A stretch of DNA of 64,000 nucleotides from Amarobacter sp964507025 (GTDB lineage Bacteria; Chloroflexota; Dehalococcoidia; Tepidiformales; Tepidiformaceae): NCBI GenBank assembly GCA_964507025.1, contig CAZDOK010000008.1, positions 1 to 64,000 on the forward strand. Direction: 5' to 3'. Every line of letters begins with the position of its first letter. The first letter of the stretch is position 1. Position numbers and translations under genes: made by a program. Under the pieces are notes generated by a model. That model had not been told where the DNA came from. It was given only the letters and a program-made list of their open reading frames with translations, and did no database searches. Shown in pieces: positions 43,916 to 54,033 of the stretch.

Positions 43916-44425
43916 GTGCCCACGCGAGATGGCCGGTTGAAGGCGCGCGAGTTCCTCTTCTACACGGAGGACCTGGCCTACGCTGCCCTCCCGGACGACC
44001 TTCCCCGGCCCGAGCGCAAGGTGATGTGGACCATCCTCCAGTTCCACTGGGGCCAGCCCGCGGCCCACATCGAGCTCCAGCCCCAGATGTCGCGCCGCGT
44101 GGTGGAGCTCGGCCTCCATTTCGAGGGCCCCATTGAGTGGAACGATGCGCTCGCTCGCCGCGTGGCAGCCCACGCTCCCGAGCTCATGGCCGCGCTGGGC
44201 GAAGGCTGGGAACTCGAGGAGTGGACCGCCTCCTGGCGCCGCCTCCACCGCACGTATCCGTTCGAAGACCACCTGACGACCGACCTCGGCCGCGACGTGG
44301 CGGATGGGCTCGCGAAGGCCCTGCGGGTCCTTCGCCCGTTCGCCCTTGCCGAGGCGCCCCCGGCGCCCCCGCCGAAACGCCCACCGGCGCGGGAAGACCG
44401 GCGCCGCCGCCACGCCCGCCGCTAG
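43916..44425 (+). CDS. hypothetical protein, 169 residues
   Basis: Soluble protein beginning MPTRDGRLKAREFLFYTED, with FHWGQPAAHIELQPQMSRR and HLTTDLGRDVADGLAKALR, and a basic Pro/Arg-rich tail. No motif is recognised. GTG 43916 follows a TACACT box at leaderless distance. Its stop overlaps the last bases of hemC on the opposite strand. The ordered composition and fit between genes argue for a real protein. Confidence 0.6.
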   Translation: MPTRDGRLKAREFLFYTEDLAYAALPDDLPRPERKVMWTILQFHWGQPAAHIELQPQMSRRVVELGLHFEGPIEWNDALARRVAAHAPELMAALGEGWELEEWTASWRRLHRTYPFEDHLTTDLGRDVADGLAKALRVLRPFALAEAPPAPPPKRPPAREDRRRRHARR

Positions 44426-45315
44426 CGATTCCCGCCCAGCTCCATCAGCTCCTCGGCGAGCGCGCGGCCGAGCCCCGCGGCCGTGTCCACCGGCCCGGCC
44501 ATCTTCGAACGGATGATCCGTCCGTCGACCGCTATGAGCGCGTTGAGCTTGAGCGTGGTGCCGAACTGCCCGGCATGGGCGGCCGCCGGGAAGCTGCACC
44601 CCCCGTCGATCGTGGCCAGGAACATCCGCTCGGCTGTTACCGCCGCCCGGATAGCAGGGTCGTCGATCGCCTCGAGCAGCTTGCGCGTCGCCGGGTCGGC
44701 GGCGCGGCACTCCACCGCGAGGGCGCCCTGGGCTGGTGCCGGCAACATCTCTTCGAACCCGAACACATGGCTCGCGCGGCCCTCGATGCCGAGCCGCCGC
44801 AGCCCCGCCAGGGCCAGCACAGCCGCGTCGAACTCGCCGGCATCCACCTTCGCCACCCGCGTTTCGACGTTCCCCCGGATGGCGCGGACCTCCAGGTCGG
44901 GCCGTACTTCGCGCACCTGGGCCTCGCGCCGGGGCGAGCTGGTTCCCACCACCGCGCCGGGTGGCAGGCCGTGCAATCCGCCGGGATGCCGGCTCACCAG
45001 CGCGTCGCGCGGGTCTTCGCGGAGCGGCACGGCAGCGATGACGAGCCCCTCCGGCCGCTTCGTTGGCAGGTCCTTGTAGCTGTGGATCGCCACGTCGATT
45101 TCACCCGCGGAGAGCGCCTGCTGGATGGCGGTGGTGAACCAGCCCGCGCCCTCGCCCGAGGTGAGCGGCGTCGACTGGTCGCGGTCGCCCGCGGTCGCGA
45201 TCGTGACGACGTCGATCGCGAGGCCCGGGTGCGCCGCACGCAGGCGATCGGCCACCAGGCCCGTCTGCGTGAGCGCCAGCTTGCTCCCCCGGGTACCGAT
45301 CCTGAGCGTGCTCAC
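44422..45315 (-). CDS. hemC: porphobilinogen deaminase (hydroxymethylbilane synthase)
   Basis: 297 residues. Joins four porphobilinogen units to hydroxymethylbilane. Seen: LRIGTRGSKLALTQTGLV, IHSYKDLPTKRPEGL, GTSSPRREAQVREVRPDLEV, and the dipyrromethane cofactor Cys in DGGCSFPAAAH (about residue 235). GTG 45315 overlaps the hemL stop (GTGA). It is the last gene of the heme operon. PBG synthase (hemB) is not in the window. Confidence 0.93.
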   Translation of the reverse strand: MSTLRIGTRGSKLALTQTGLVADRLRAAHPGLAIDVVTIATAGDRDQSTPLTSGEGAGWFTTAIQQALSAGEIDVAIHSYKDLPTKRPEGLVIAAVPLREDPRDALVSRHPGGLHGLPPGAVVGTSSPRREAQVREVRPDLEVRAIRGNVETRVAKVDAGEFDAAVLALAGLRRLGIEGRASHVFGFEEMLPAPAQGALAVECRAADPATRKLLEAIDDPAIRAAVTAERMFLATIDGGCSFPAAAHAGQFGTTLKLNALIAVDGRIIRSKMAGPVDTAAGLGRALAEELMELGGNR

Positions 45316-46586
45316 TGGTGCGCAACCTCGCGGAGTGCCTCGTGCGCGGCGACGACGGTGGCGTCGATCTCCGTTTCCGTGTGCGCCGCCGAAATGAACC
45401 ATGTCTCGAACTGCGAAGGCGGCAGCATGACGCCGCGTTCCAGCATCGCGCCGTGGAAGCGCGAGAACGCGGCCGTGTCGCACTCGCGCGCCTCGGCGTA
45501 GTCCCGAGGGGCTCCCTCGCGGAAGAACAACGTCACCATCGAACCCCGGCGCACGACCGATGCCGTCACCTCCGCCCGCCGGATAGCGGCCCCGAGGCCG
45601 TTTTCGAGATGCCGCCCGAGCTCATCCAGCCTCCGGTAGGCGGCGCCATCCGCGAGGACGTCGAGCATCGCCGCGCCCGCGGCCATCACCAGCGGATTCC
45701 CGCTGAGTGTCCCGGCCTGGTACACCGGTCCGCTTGGTGCGAGGAGATCCATGAGTTCTTGTCGCCCTCCGAGCGCCCCCACGGGGAGTCCGCCGCCGAT
45801 GATCTTCCCCAGGCAGGCGATGTCGGCCCCCGGCAACACACCGCTCAGCCCGTACCGGACCCGGAAACCAGTGATGACCTCGTCGGCGATGAGCAGTGCG
45901 CCGTGCTCCCGGGGAATGCGCTGCAGCGCGTCGAGGAACTCCGGCGCGGGCTCGATCAGGCCCATGTTGCCCGCGATCGACTCGACGATCACGGCCGCCG
46001 TGTCATCCGGGTGCTGGCGGAACCACGTCTTGAGCGCGCCGGCGTCGTTGTACGGCAGCACCGCCGTGAGCGCGGCGATCGCGCCCGGCACCCCCGCCGA
46101 ATCGCTCAGCCCGAGCGTCGCGACGCCGCTCCCGGCTTTCACGAGCAGGCCATCGCTGTGGCCGTGGTAGCAGCCGTCGAACTTCACGACGATGTCCCGG
46201 CCCGTTGCCGCCCGGGCGAGGCGGATGGCGGTCATCGTCGCCTCGGTCCCGGAGTTCACGAACCGCACCCGTTCGAGCTCTGTCGCGAGGGTGAGGCGCT
46301 CGCCCAGGGCCACCTCGCCCGGGGTGATCGCACCAAAGGCGGTCCCCTCGCCCGCGACCCGCCGCACCGCCTCGACAATCCGCGGGTCGGCATGCCCGAG
46401 GATGAGCGGCCCGAAGGCCGCGACGTAGTCGATGTAGCGCCGGCCTTCGGCGTCGTACACATACGCCCCGTGCCCGCGCGCGATCGGTACCGGGTTCCCC
46501 CCGACCGAACGGAACGAGCGCACCGGGCTGTTCACACCCCCTGGAAAGAGCCCGGCCGCAGCCGAGCGCACCTCAACGTTATCCAT
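45312..46586 (-). CDS. hemL: glutamate-1-semialdehyde 2,1-aminomutase
   Basis: 424 residues, a PLP enzyme converting glutamate-1-semialdehyde to 5-aminolevulinate. Signatures: FPGGVNSPVRSFRSVGG, DYVAAFGPLILGHADPRI, FVNSGTEATMTAIRLAR, KFDGCYHGHSDGLLVKAGS, and the PLP Lys in CLGKIIGGGLPVGA (about residue 260). It acts straight after HemA, encoded at the head of the same operon. Overlaps both neighbours by a few bases. Confidence 0.94.
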   Translation of the reverse strand: MDNVEVRSAAAGLFPGGVNSPVRSFRSVGGNPVPIARGHGAYVYDAEGRRYIDYVAAFGPLILGHADPRIVEAVRRVAGEGTAFGAITPGEVALGERLTLATELERVRFVNSGTEATMTAIRLARAATGRDIVVKFDGCYHGHSDGLLVKAGSGVATLGLSDSAGVPGAIAALTAVLPYNDAGALKTWFRQHPDDTAAVIVESIAGNMGLIEPAPEFLDALQRIPREHGALLIADEVITGFRVRYGLSGVLPGADIACLGKIIGGGLPVGALGGRQELMDLLAPSGPVYQAGTLSGNPLVMAAGAAMLDVLADGAAYRRLDELGRHLENGLGAAIRRAEVTASVVRRGSMVTLFFREGAPRDYAEARECDTAAFSRFHGAMLERGVMLPPSQFETWFISAAHTETEIDATVVAAHEALREVAHQ

Positions 46587-47229
46587 GCGGGGTTGTCTTC
46601 TCCTTTGGTTGCAGGCGGCGCGCCGCCAGGTAGGCCTCGCGCAGTTCGTTTCCCGGCGTTTCGAACCCGGCGAAGGTCACGGTGGGGTCAGGTGCGGCCG
46701 GCTCGGGCGGTTCATCTTCCCAGAGCGCGGCTTCGCGGCACAGGGCCACCAGTACGCTGCACGGCTCCGGGCAGGGGATCTCCTCGGCCGCGCATGCCTG
46801 GCCCGCCCACACCGGCACCCGAACGCACCGCCCGCAGAGCAGATCGGTCGCCAGCGCCCGGCCCTCCTCCGGGAGCCGCAGCGCGCCGGCGTAGCGCCCG
46901 GTCTGGCGCGTAAGCACCTCCTCCAGCGAGACCACTCGCAGGCGGCCCGCCGCGTACTGGCGCATGTGCGTCAGCGCCAGCGGGTAGACCGTCTCGATCG
47001 CAAGGTCGAGCGGCAACGACGGCCCCGCCTCCACCTCCCAGCCGGCCGGGAGCCTGCGTGCCCCCGAGAGCGGCCGGTAGCGCCCGCTGGCGTCGGTCCG
47101 GGTGTGGCGGCGGAGTACGTCTTCGTCCGCTGGCAACGTCTCGCGCGGGAGCCCCGGCCCGCGAACCACGGTGCGCCCGCCTTCGTGAACGATCGTGAGT
47201 TCGCCCAGCCGTTCCGGGATGCCGTTCAC
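46579..47229 (-). CDS. DR2241-like 4Fe-4S protein of the heme operon
   Basis: 216 residues. The C-terminal half has a Cys cluster LLCGRCVRVPVWAGQAC followed by EEIPCPEPCSVLVALCR, enough for a [4Fe-4S] centre. The arrangement resembles the DR2241-type domains that, in Deinococcus, are fused to a CbiX chelatase domain; here the CbiX gene is the immediate upstream neighbour with a four-base overlap. It may support metal insertion into sirohydrochlorin or protect the product; the exact role is not known. Family assignment is from memory of the pattern. Confidence 0.6.
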   Translation of the reverse strand: MNGIPERLGELTIVHEGGRTVVRGPGLPRETLPADEDVLRRHTRTDASGRYRPLSGARRLPAGWEVEAGPSLPLDLAIETVYPLALTHMRQYAAGRLRVVSLEEVLTRQTGRYAGALRLPEEGRALATDLLCGRCVRVPVWAGQACAAEEIPCPEPCSVLVALCREAALWEDEPPEPAAPDPTVTFAGFETPGNELREAYLAARRLQPKEKTTPHG

Positions 47230-47957
47230 CGCTCCGCCTCACTCGCAAGCTCCAGGATGACCTCGGCCATCCGCGGATGCGTGCCGACCGGTGCGGTGTA
47301 GCGCACGATGCGCCCCTGCCGCCGCGTCTCGGCCCCGTCGAGCGCCAGGTCCTCGGGGATCGTCTCCCCAACGTGCCACCCATCGGCGATGAACAGCGGT
47401 ACGACAACCACGGTTGGCGCGCTCAGGATGTCCAGCAGCTGGAGCATGTTCGGCTCCTGGTCCAGGAACACGGCCTCGACCTGGGCGAAGAGCCCGCGCT
47501 CGCGCACGAGCCCGGCCATCCGGTAGATGTTCTTCTCCGATTCGGAGTCGCGGCGCGTGCCGTGGCCCAGCACGGCGATCGAGTCGTTGCGGCCGGCGCC
47601 GGCTTCGGCCGCGCGTTCGATGACGACGGAGGCCAGGGCCGGGTGGGCGCCCACGGGCGCCGCGTACCGGATGAGCTGGCAGCCGCGCCGGGTCTCGGCG
47701 CCTTCGAGTCCCATCTCCCGGGGCACCACCGTCCGCGTGAAGTATCCAGCCGACATGAACATCGGCACGACCGTTACAGACTCGGCGTCGCAGCCGTCGA
47801 GGGCCCGCGAGAGCGCCGGCTCCTCCTTCCAGAACGCCACGCGCACCTCGTCGAACCGCCGCGTGGCGCGCAGCCGGGCGGCGTTCGCCCACACGGGCTC
47901 GCTGGAGTTGCCGTTGAGGTGCGACCCATGGCCCGCGAGCACCAGCGCGTTATCCAT
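47226..47957 (-). CDS. cbiX: two-domain CbiX/SirB-type sirohydrochlorin chelatase
   Basis: 243 residues made of two homologous chelatase halves: LVLAGHGSHLNGNSSEPVWA with VTVVPMFMSAGYFTRTVVPRE in the first, and IAVLGHGTRRDSESEKNIYR with VVVVPLFIADGWHVGETIPED in the second. Each has the metal-binding His of GHG and a second His or equivalent. It inserts Fe (or Co) into sirohydrochlorin; in this operon iron, giving siroheme, is the sensible choice. ATG at 47957 overlaps the preceding gene by eight bases. Confidence 0.85.
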   Translation of the reverse strand: MDNALVLAGHGSHLNGNSSEPVWANAARLRATRRFDEVRVAFWKEEPALSRALDGCDAESVTVVPMFMSAGYFTRTVVPREMGLEGAETRRGCQLIRYAAPVGAHPALASVVIERAAEAGAGRNDSIAVLGHGTRRDSESEKNIYRMAGLVRERGLFAQVEAVFLDQEPNMLQLLDILSAPTVVVVPLFIADGWHVGETIPEDLALDGAETRRQGRIVRYTAPVGTHPRMAEVILELASEAER

Positions 47958-48477
47958 CGCCGCTACCCCCCTGGCGCCCGAGCCGGGATTCGCGCTGCGC
48001 GCGGGCAGCGGCCACCGTGTCGGCCCAGCCCGGGCCGAGCGCAGCGGCGATCCGTTCGCGCAGCGCTTTCGCCAGGGCCGGGTCGGCGCCACCGGTGGAG
48101 ACCGCGACCTGCAGGTCCCCGTCGCGCAGGGTCGCCGGGGTGAAAGCGGTGCTCTCGGGCTGGGCGTCGGCCACCACCACGGGGATGCCCAGGGCCCGCG
48201 CGGTGTCGCCGGCGGCGCGGTTCACCTCGCGCTGGCCGGTACAGGCCACCACCATCGCCCAGCGCGGGCTGGCGCCGCTGATGTCGCCCGGCGCGAAGCT
48301 CCGCTGGAGGCAGGTGACCCCGGGAAGCTGGCGGATAGCCGGGTCGATCTCGGGGGCGATCACGGTCACGGCGAACCCGCCGCTGGCCAGGTTCCGTGCA
48401 CGCCGGAGCGCGACCGTGCCGCCGCCAACCACCAGGACCGGCCCCGCCGAGGGAAGCAGTTCGATCATGACGCTCAC
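47950..48477 (-). CDS. sirC: precorrin-2 dehydrogenase (CysG N-terminal/SirC type)
   Basis: 175 residues. NAD-dependent oxidation of precorrin-2 to sirohydrochlorin. The Rossmann motif GPVLVVGGGTVALRRARNLA is at the N-terminus, then FAVTVIAPEIDPAI, VVACTGQREVNRAAGD and the Met8p-like FTPATLRDGDLQVAVSTGG with DPALAKALRERI. It lacks the chelatase-only extension. GTG 48477 overlaps the cobA-hemD stop; ATG 48468 is an alternative. Confidence 0.87.
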   Translation of the reverse strand: MSVMIELLPSAGPVLVVGGGTVALRRARNLASGGFAVTVIAPEIDPAIRQLPGVTCLQRSFAPGDISGASPRWAMVVACTGQREVNRAAGDTARALGIPVVVADAQPESTAFTPATLRDGDLQVAVSTGGADPALAKALRERIAAALGPGWADTVAAARAQRESRLGRQGGSGDG

Positions 48478-49955
48478 CGCAGAGCCTCCACGACGGCCGT
48501 CACCAGCCCGGCCAGCGACGGCTCGGGGGCCTCCGCATCGACGCGCCCGAACGCCGCGAGCACCGCAGCGGCCGACTGGTCGCCGATGGCCACAAGGCGG
48601 GTGGTTTGCCGCGGCCGGAACTCGCCCAGCGCATCGGCCAGGAATCGCGCGGAAGACGCGCTCGCGAACGTAATGGCATCGGCGTGGGCCACCTCCTCCC
48701 GCAGCCGGTCGTCGAGCGGCACGGGGTGCGTCTCGTATACGACCACTGCCTCGATGTGGGCGCCGCGCGCTCGCAGCCCATCCGCAAGCCGGTCCTCGGC
48801 GAGTGAACCGTGCGGCAGCAACACGCGCGCGCCGCTCACGCGCGGCAGTTCGCGCGCCAGGCACTCGCCCGTCGCCCGCGAAGGAGTGAAGTCCGCCACG
48901 ATGCCGTGCCGTTCGAGCGCGGCGGCTGTCGCGTCTCCCACGGCCGCCACCCGGGTCGTGCCGAGCGCCCGCGCGTCGCGCCCGGCACGCCGCAGCGCAC
49001 CGAAGAAGGCGTCGACGCCGTTCTGGCTGGTGAAGGCGATCCAGTCCCAGCGCGATGCGACGCGCTCATCAGTCACCAGGTCGTCATCGCGGAACCGCAC
49101 GCGCAACACGGGCGCCTCGACGACGCTGGCGCCGAGCGCTTCCAGCATGGTGCGCAGCTGGCTCGCCTGTGCCCGTGCACGGGTCACCACGACGGTCTTC
49201 CCGGCGAGCGGCCCCGGCACGTACCAGCCGATCTCGCCTGCCAGCGCCGCCACCTGCCCGATCACCGTGATGAGCGGCGTGGGGAGTCCCCCGGCCGCGA
49301 CCTCGCCGGCGATGGTCGCGAGCGTTGCCACCACGACCCGCTGGGCCGGCACGGTCCCGTTCGAAATCGAGGCACCGGGCGTCGATGGGTCGCGCCCGGC
49401 GGCGATGAGCCGCCCGGTGATCTCCGGCAAGCCTGCCGCGCCCATCAGGACCACCAGCGTATCGACCCGGGCGAGCGCATCCCAGTCGGCCTCCACGCCG
49501 GCCCCTTCCCGCCCGGTCACCACCGCGAAGTTGGTCGCCATCCCCCGGTGCGTGACCGGGATGCCCGCGTAGGCCGGCACGGCGACCGCGGAGGTGACCC
49601 CCGGGACGATGGTGAACGGGACCCCCGCGGCCGCCAGGGCCAGCGCCTCTTCTCCGCCGCGCCCGAAGACGAACGGGTCGCCGCCCTTGAGCCGCACGAC
49701 CTGGCGGCCCTCGTTGCCGTGGCGCACCAGCAGCGCGGTGATCTCATCCTGGCTGGCCGAATGGTCGCCTGCGCGTTTCCCCACCGGGATGAGCTCCGCG
49801 GCCGGGTCGCAGAGGTCGAGCAAGGCGGGCGAGGCAAGCGCGTCGTAGAGCACGACCTCGGCTCGCCTCAATGCCTCCGCCCCGGCGAGCGTCAGCAGCC
49901 CGGGGTCACCCGGGCCGGCGCCGACGAGCCAGACATGGCCGTTCGGATCGGTCAT
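48474..49955 (-). CDS. cobA-hemD: fused uroporphyrinogen-III C-methyltransferase / uroporphyrinogen-III synthase
   Basis: 493 residues. The N-terminal 240 are SAM-dependent CobA/SumT: VWLVGAGPGDPGLLTLAGAE, VRLKGGDPFVFGRGGEEALA, VPAYAGIPVTHRGMA and VVLMGAAGLPEI. The C-terminal half is HemD: KTVVVTRARAQASQLRTML, WDWIAFTSQNGVDAFF and ITFASASSARFLADAL. The fusion closes hydroxymethylbilane to uroporphyrinogen III and methylates it to precorrin-2, so carbon is led to siroheme. This fusion is known in other bacteria. Confidence 0.92.
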   Translation of the reverse strand: MTDPNGHVWLVGAGPGDPGLLTLAGAEALRRAEVVLYDALASPALLDLCDPAAELIPVGKRAGDHSASQDEITALLVRHGNEGRQVVRLKGGDPFVFGRGGEEALALAAAGVPFTIVPGVTSAVAVPAYAGIPVTHRGMATNFAVVTGREGAGVEADWDALARVDTLVVLMGAAGLPEITGRLIAAGRDPSTPGASISNGTVPAQRVVVATLATIAGEVAAGGLPTPLITVIGQVAALAGEIGWYVPGPLAGKTVVVTRARAQASQLRTMLEALGASVVEAPVLRVRFRDDDLVTDERVASRWDWIAFTSQNGVDAFFGALRRAGRDARALGTTRVAAVGDATAAALERHGIVADFTPSRATGECLARELPRVSGARVLLPHGSLAEDRLADGLRARGAHIEAVVVYETHPVPLDDRLREEVAHADAITFASASSARFLADALGEFRPRQTTRLVAIGDQSAAAVLAAFGRVDAEAPEPSLAGLVTAVVEALR

Positions 49956-49991
49956 TGGCGTCAATTGTGGCACGGCATGGGCCCGCGGGGG

Positions 49992-50782
<791 letters not shown>

Positions 50783-50783
<1 letters not shown>

Positions 50784-51790
50784 CAGTCTCCTCCCACCGC
50801 GGCAGCCTGCCGCGTGCCGAAGTTGTCGCGGTAGAGCGCCTGCACGCGCTCGTACTCCCCGCCGGTGAGGGGCCGCGCCGCGGCGTACCCCGCGAACTCC
50901 TCCAGCCCGGCACGGTCGTAGATATTGGGGATTACGCTGGCCACCGACGGCTCGCGCAGGATGAACTGGATGGCCGCCTGCCCGAGCGTCCGGCCTTCGG
51001 CGAGGAAGGAGAGCTGCTCCACCTTCGCCAGCGCCTCTTCCCACTGCTGGCGCTTTTCGGGCGTGTTGATGCGCCAGCGCCGGTGGTCGCCCTCGGGGAA
51101 CTCGGTCGAGCGCGACGCCGTACCGTCGAGCAGGCCGGACGCGTGGGGGACCCGAACGAGCACCGAGATGTCGCGCTCGCGGGCGAGCGGGAAGATCCCC
51201 GCGCCGATCTCCTGCTCAAGGAGGTTGTAGATCACCTGCGGCGGCATCCCCAGCCGCACGGCCTCGATGCCCTCGTCCCGCTGGCGCAGATCGAACGCGG
51301 GGCCGAGAGCGACGCCGTACGCCCGGATCAGCCCTTCGCCCTTCGCCTTCTCCAGCTCGGCCAGCAGGTCGGCGCGCTGGATGTCGTCGATGCGCGGGTT
51401 GTGGAGCTGGTAGTAGTCGATCCGGTCGGTCCCCAGGCGGCGCAGCGAGCCCTCGAGCGCCCTGCGCATGTATGCCGGCGACCAGTCCTGGGGACGCTCG
51501 CGCTGGTTGGGGCGCGGGTCGTGGTTGTAGATGTCGTAGCCGAACTTCGTCGCAATCACGACCTGGTCGCGCACGTCGCCCAGCGCCTCGCGCATGATCG
51601 TTTCAGCATCGCCGTTGCCGTAGGTGTCGCCTGTGTCGAAGAAGGTGATGCCAAGCTCGAACGCCCGCCGCAGCAGGGCGATGCCTTCGGCCCGGTCGTT
51701 GATGCCCCACCAGTTGGTGCCGACCGTCCACACACCGAACCCGACGGCCGAGACGGTCAGGGGCGTGCCACGCAGCTCACGATAGTCCAT
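50783..51790 (-). CDS. aldo/keto reductase in the heme operon
   Basis: 335 residues, NADPH-dependent TIM barrel. Seen: LRGTPLTVSAVGFGVWTVG, FFDTGDTYGNGDAETI (catalytic Asp and Tyr), VIATKFGYD (catalytic Lys) and YYQLHNPRID (catalytic His). It overlaps ahbAB by 14 bases and hemQ by one, so it is firmly part of the operon. No heme step is known to need this family, so its substrate may be a tetrapyrrole intermediate or an unrelated aldehyde. Confidence 0.87.
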
Positions 51791-52925
51791 TGCTGTTCTC
51801 CTCCCGCATGGCCTCCGGGTCGATGCCGTTGGCGATGCACCATTCGCGGTAGGCCGCCGGCGCGACCTCCGACGGCTTGATCTCGCTGCGCCCGCCCCAG
51901 AAGACGTTCGTATAGGTCACGTCGACGCCCGCCTCCGCCAGGTGCGCGTCGATCGCCTCCTTGTGCGCGAGCACCGTGTCCTTCTCCATGCCGTGGGCGA
52001 CTGCCATCACGTTCACGTTGCGGAACTCAGGCCCGCCTTCGCGCCAGTAGGCATGGGTGATGACGTGGTGGCGCCCCACTTCCCGGCCCGCGGCGATCTC
52101 CTGCCCGGGCGGAACGGCCCAGTGGAAGAGCGCGTTGTAGCGCGTGGCCCGCTCACCGCCGGCGGTGGGCTTCACGTGCTCGAGGAACGTGGAGAACCTG
52201 CCGAGCACACCCCGGTCCGCCAGCTCCCGGGCCACCTCGCAGAAGCCGTCGAGCCTTTCGCCGGCGGCCCGGGCGCGGTGCTGCCAGGGGTTGGGCCGAA
52301 TCTCGGCCACTTCAAACTCGCGCTTCAATTCGGTGAGTACGCGCCATTCGCGCTCGCTCAACTCCGTGACCGCCGGGTACTGCACCTCGGCCGGCGCATC
52401 GGTGCGTGCCCCGGGCTCGAGGCCGCGCCGCCGTGTGTGCCCCACGCCCAGCGCAAACAGGGCCCGCGCGCGCATCAGCCGGTGCGACGTGGCGCCAATC
52501 CGCCGAGCGAGGCAGGCGGCGTGTTTTTCGAGCGAATACCCCCGCGGCACCTTCAGCGTCGTCCAGAGCCGGTACTCGGCTCCCGCGCTCCCGGGCTCGC
52601 CCGATCGGATGACCACGTGGCCGGAGAACGGGTCGTTCTCGAACAGGTCGTCGAACGCCTGCTGCAGCCGCTCGGGTGGCACCTTCCAGGCGGCCAGCGC
52701 GCCCTCCGCAAGGTTCGTTGCGAGGAGCGTCTGACGGACCCGGCGAATCGTGCCCGCCTCGAGCATCGCGGCGATCCGCTCGCACACCTCGTCCACCGGC
52801 AGTGCGCATTGCCCGGCGATAGCGGCGAAAGGGTCCTGGTGGAAGCCGGCGATTCGGTCTTCCGAGACCGCCAGGATGGCGGCATTGACCGGATCGCTCA
52901 TGGTCGCGGGGATGGCGGTTGTCAT
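51777..52925 (-). CDS. ahbAB: siroheme decarboxylase, AhbA-AhbB fusion
   Basis: 382 residues made of two Lrp/AsnC-like halves. The first (about 15-175) has an HTH-like CERIAAMLEAGTIRRVRQTLL and ends LFALGVGHTRRRG; the second (about 190-370) has LADRGVLGRFSTFLEHVKP, ALFHWAVPPGQE, HHVITHAYWREG and VNVMAVAHGMEKDTV, matching the siroheme decarboxylase pattern with its conserved His residues. AhbA and AhbB are normally separate subunits that convert siroheme to 12,18-didecarboxysiroheme; related NirDL fusions serve heme d1. No heme d1 gene is nearby, so heme b is the likely product. Confidence 0.83.
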   Translation of the reverse strand: MTTAIPATMSDPVNAAILAVSEDRIAGFHQDPFAAIAGQCALPVDEVCERIAAMLEAGTIRRVRQTLLATNLAEGALAAWKVPPERLQQAFDDLFENDPFSGHVVIRSGEPGSAGAEYRLWTTLKVPRGYSLEKHAACLARRIGATSHRLMRARALFALGVGHTRRRGLEPGARTDAPAEVQYPAVTELSEREWRVLTELKREFEVAEIRPNPWQHRARAAGERLDGFCEVARELADRGVLGRFSTFLEHVKPTAGGERATRYNALFHWAVPPGQEIAAGREVGRHHVITHAYWREGGPEFRNVNVMAVAHGMEKDTVLAHKEAIDAHLAEAGVDVTYTNVFWGGRSEIKPSEVAPAAYREWCIANGIDPEAMREENSNGLS

Positions 52926-54013
52926 GGGGCACCCTCCGTCGTTGTGAAGAGGTCGGCGAGCCGCTCGCCGAGCTCGGCGTCGCCCATCGCGCGCAGCCGC
53001 TCGGAGGGCAGGTGGAAGATCTGGTTCACGAGGGCGCGCGTGATGGTCTCGATCGCATCGCGTGAGAGGTCCGGGTGAAGGCGGGCGATCCGTGTCGCCT
53101 CACGCTGGCGCACCCGTTCGACTTCCCGGCGGACACGGCCCAGGGGCGTGTCGGACCGCTCCGCGGCCATCGCCAGGCGGCTTGCCAGGATCGCGCGCAG
53201 CTGCTCCTGGAGTTGCGCGCGATGGCCTGCCTCGGCCGGGTTGTCCCCCCGGGCGGCGAGGATGTCGGCCAGCCGGACTACCGGGGCGACCCGCGTGCAG
53301 ATGTTCGGCGGCGAGCCGAGATCGATGTACGCCCGGGCCGGCGGCAGGTCGCGGTTGTGGAGCTCGGGCGCGGTCGACCCCAGGCATGCGACGGCAACGT
53401 CGAATGGTCCCGTGCCTGGCAATGCGGCGAGGTCGAACCAGCGGTCGGCCCCGAACCTGGCGGGCGCGTCGACCGGCCGCCTCGAGGCGATCGCCACCAG
53501 ATCGAACCCCAGGTCGCGGGCACGCCGGGCCACCAGGGAACCGGCGACCCCAGCGCCAATCACAAGAGCCGCGCCCCGCGATGGGAGCCCGGCCAGCGGC
53601 AGCGCGTGGTCGAGCAGGTGGCCGGTGGTCGCGTCGAATCCGGCCTCGGCCCGGAGCTGGCGCGCAGACGCGATCGCCGCGTCGACGATGACCCCGCCGC
53701 GACCGCGCAGCACATCGACGCCGGCACGCACCTGGCCGAGGATCTGCGCCTCCCCCAGCACCGCCGAATCGAGACCGGCGGCGACCGTCGCCAGGTGAAG
53801 CACCGCATCGAAGCCTCGCAGCCGCCGGTCCGCGGCGCAGTCGCAACACGATCCCCACGCGTACGCCTCGATCCGCTGGCACGTCTCAACGATTGCGCCG
53901 GCCGGGTGCGCGCTGGTGGCCTGCGCGCGCACGTCGCCGGCGCGCGAACGTTCGACGGTGGCGAGGTTCCACGAACAGAGCGAGAAATCGTGTAAATCTT
54001 CCGAAACTGCCAA
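52922..54013 (-). CDS. hemA: glutamyl-tRNA reductase
   Basis: 363 residues, the first gene of the heme operon. It reduces Glu-tRNA to glutamate-1-semialdehyde. The nucleophile Cys is in IVETCQRIEAY (Cys 45); GLDSAVLGEAQILGQVRAG is the family signature; GAALVIGAGVAGSLVARRAR is the NADPH fold; the C-terminal helical dimer domain ends LADLFTT. The N-terminus is a little shorter than usual and the start is TTG, so the true start is open. Overlaps ahbAB by four bases. Confidence 0.88.
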   Translation of the reverse strand: MAVSEDLHDFSLCSWNLATVERSRAGDVRAQATSAHPAGAIVETCQRIEAYAWGSCCDCAADRRLRGFDAVLHLATVAAGLDSAVLGEAQILGQVRAGVDVLRGRGGVIVDAAIASARQLRAEAGFDATTGHLLDHALPLAGLPSRGAALVIGAGVAGSLVARRARDLGFDLVAIASRRPVDAPARFGADRWFDLAALPGTGPFDVAVACLGSTAPELHNRDLPPARAYIDLGSPPNICTRVAPVVRLADILAARGDNPAEAGHRAQLQEQLRAILASRLAMAAERSDTPLGRVRREVERVRQREATRIARLHPDLSRDAIETITRALVNQIFHLPSERLRAMGDAELGERLADLFTTTEGAP

Positions 54014-54033
54014 CTGAACACCATGAAATGACA

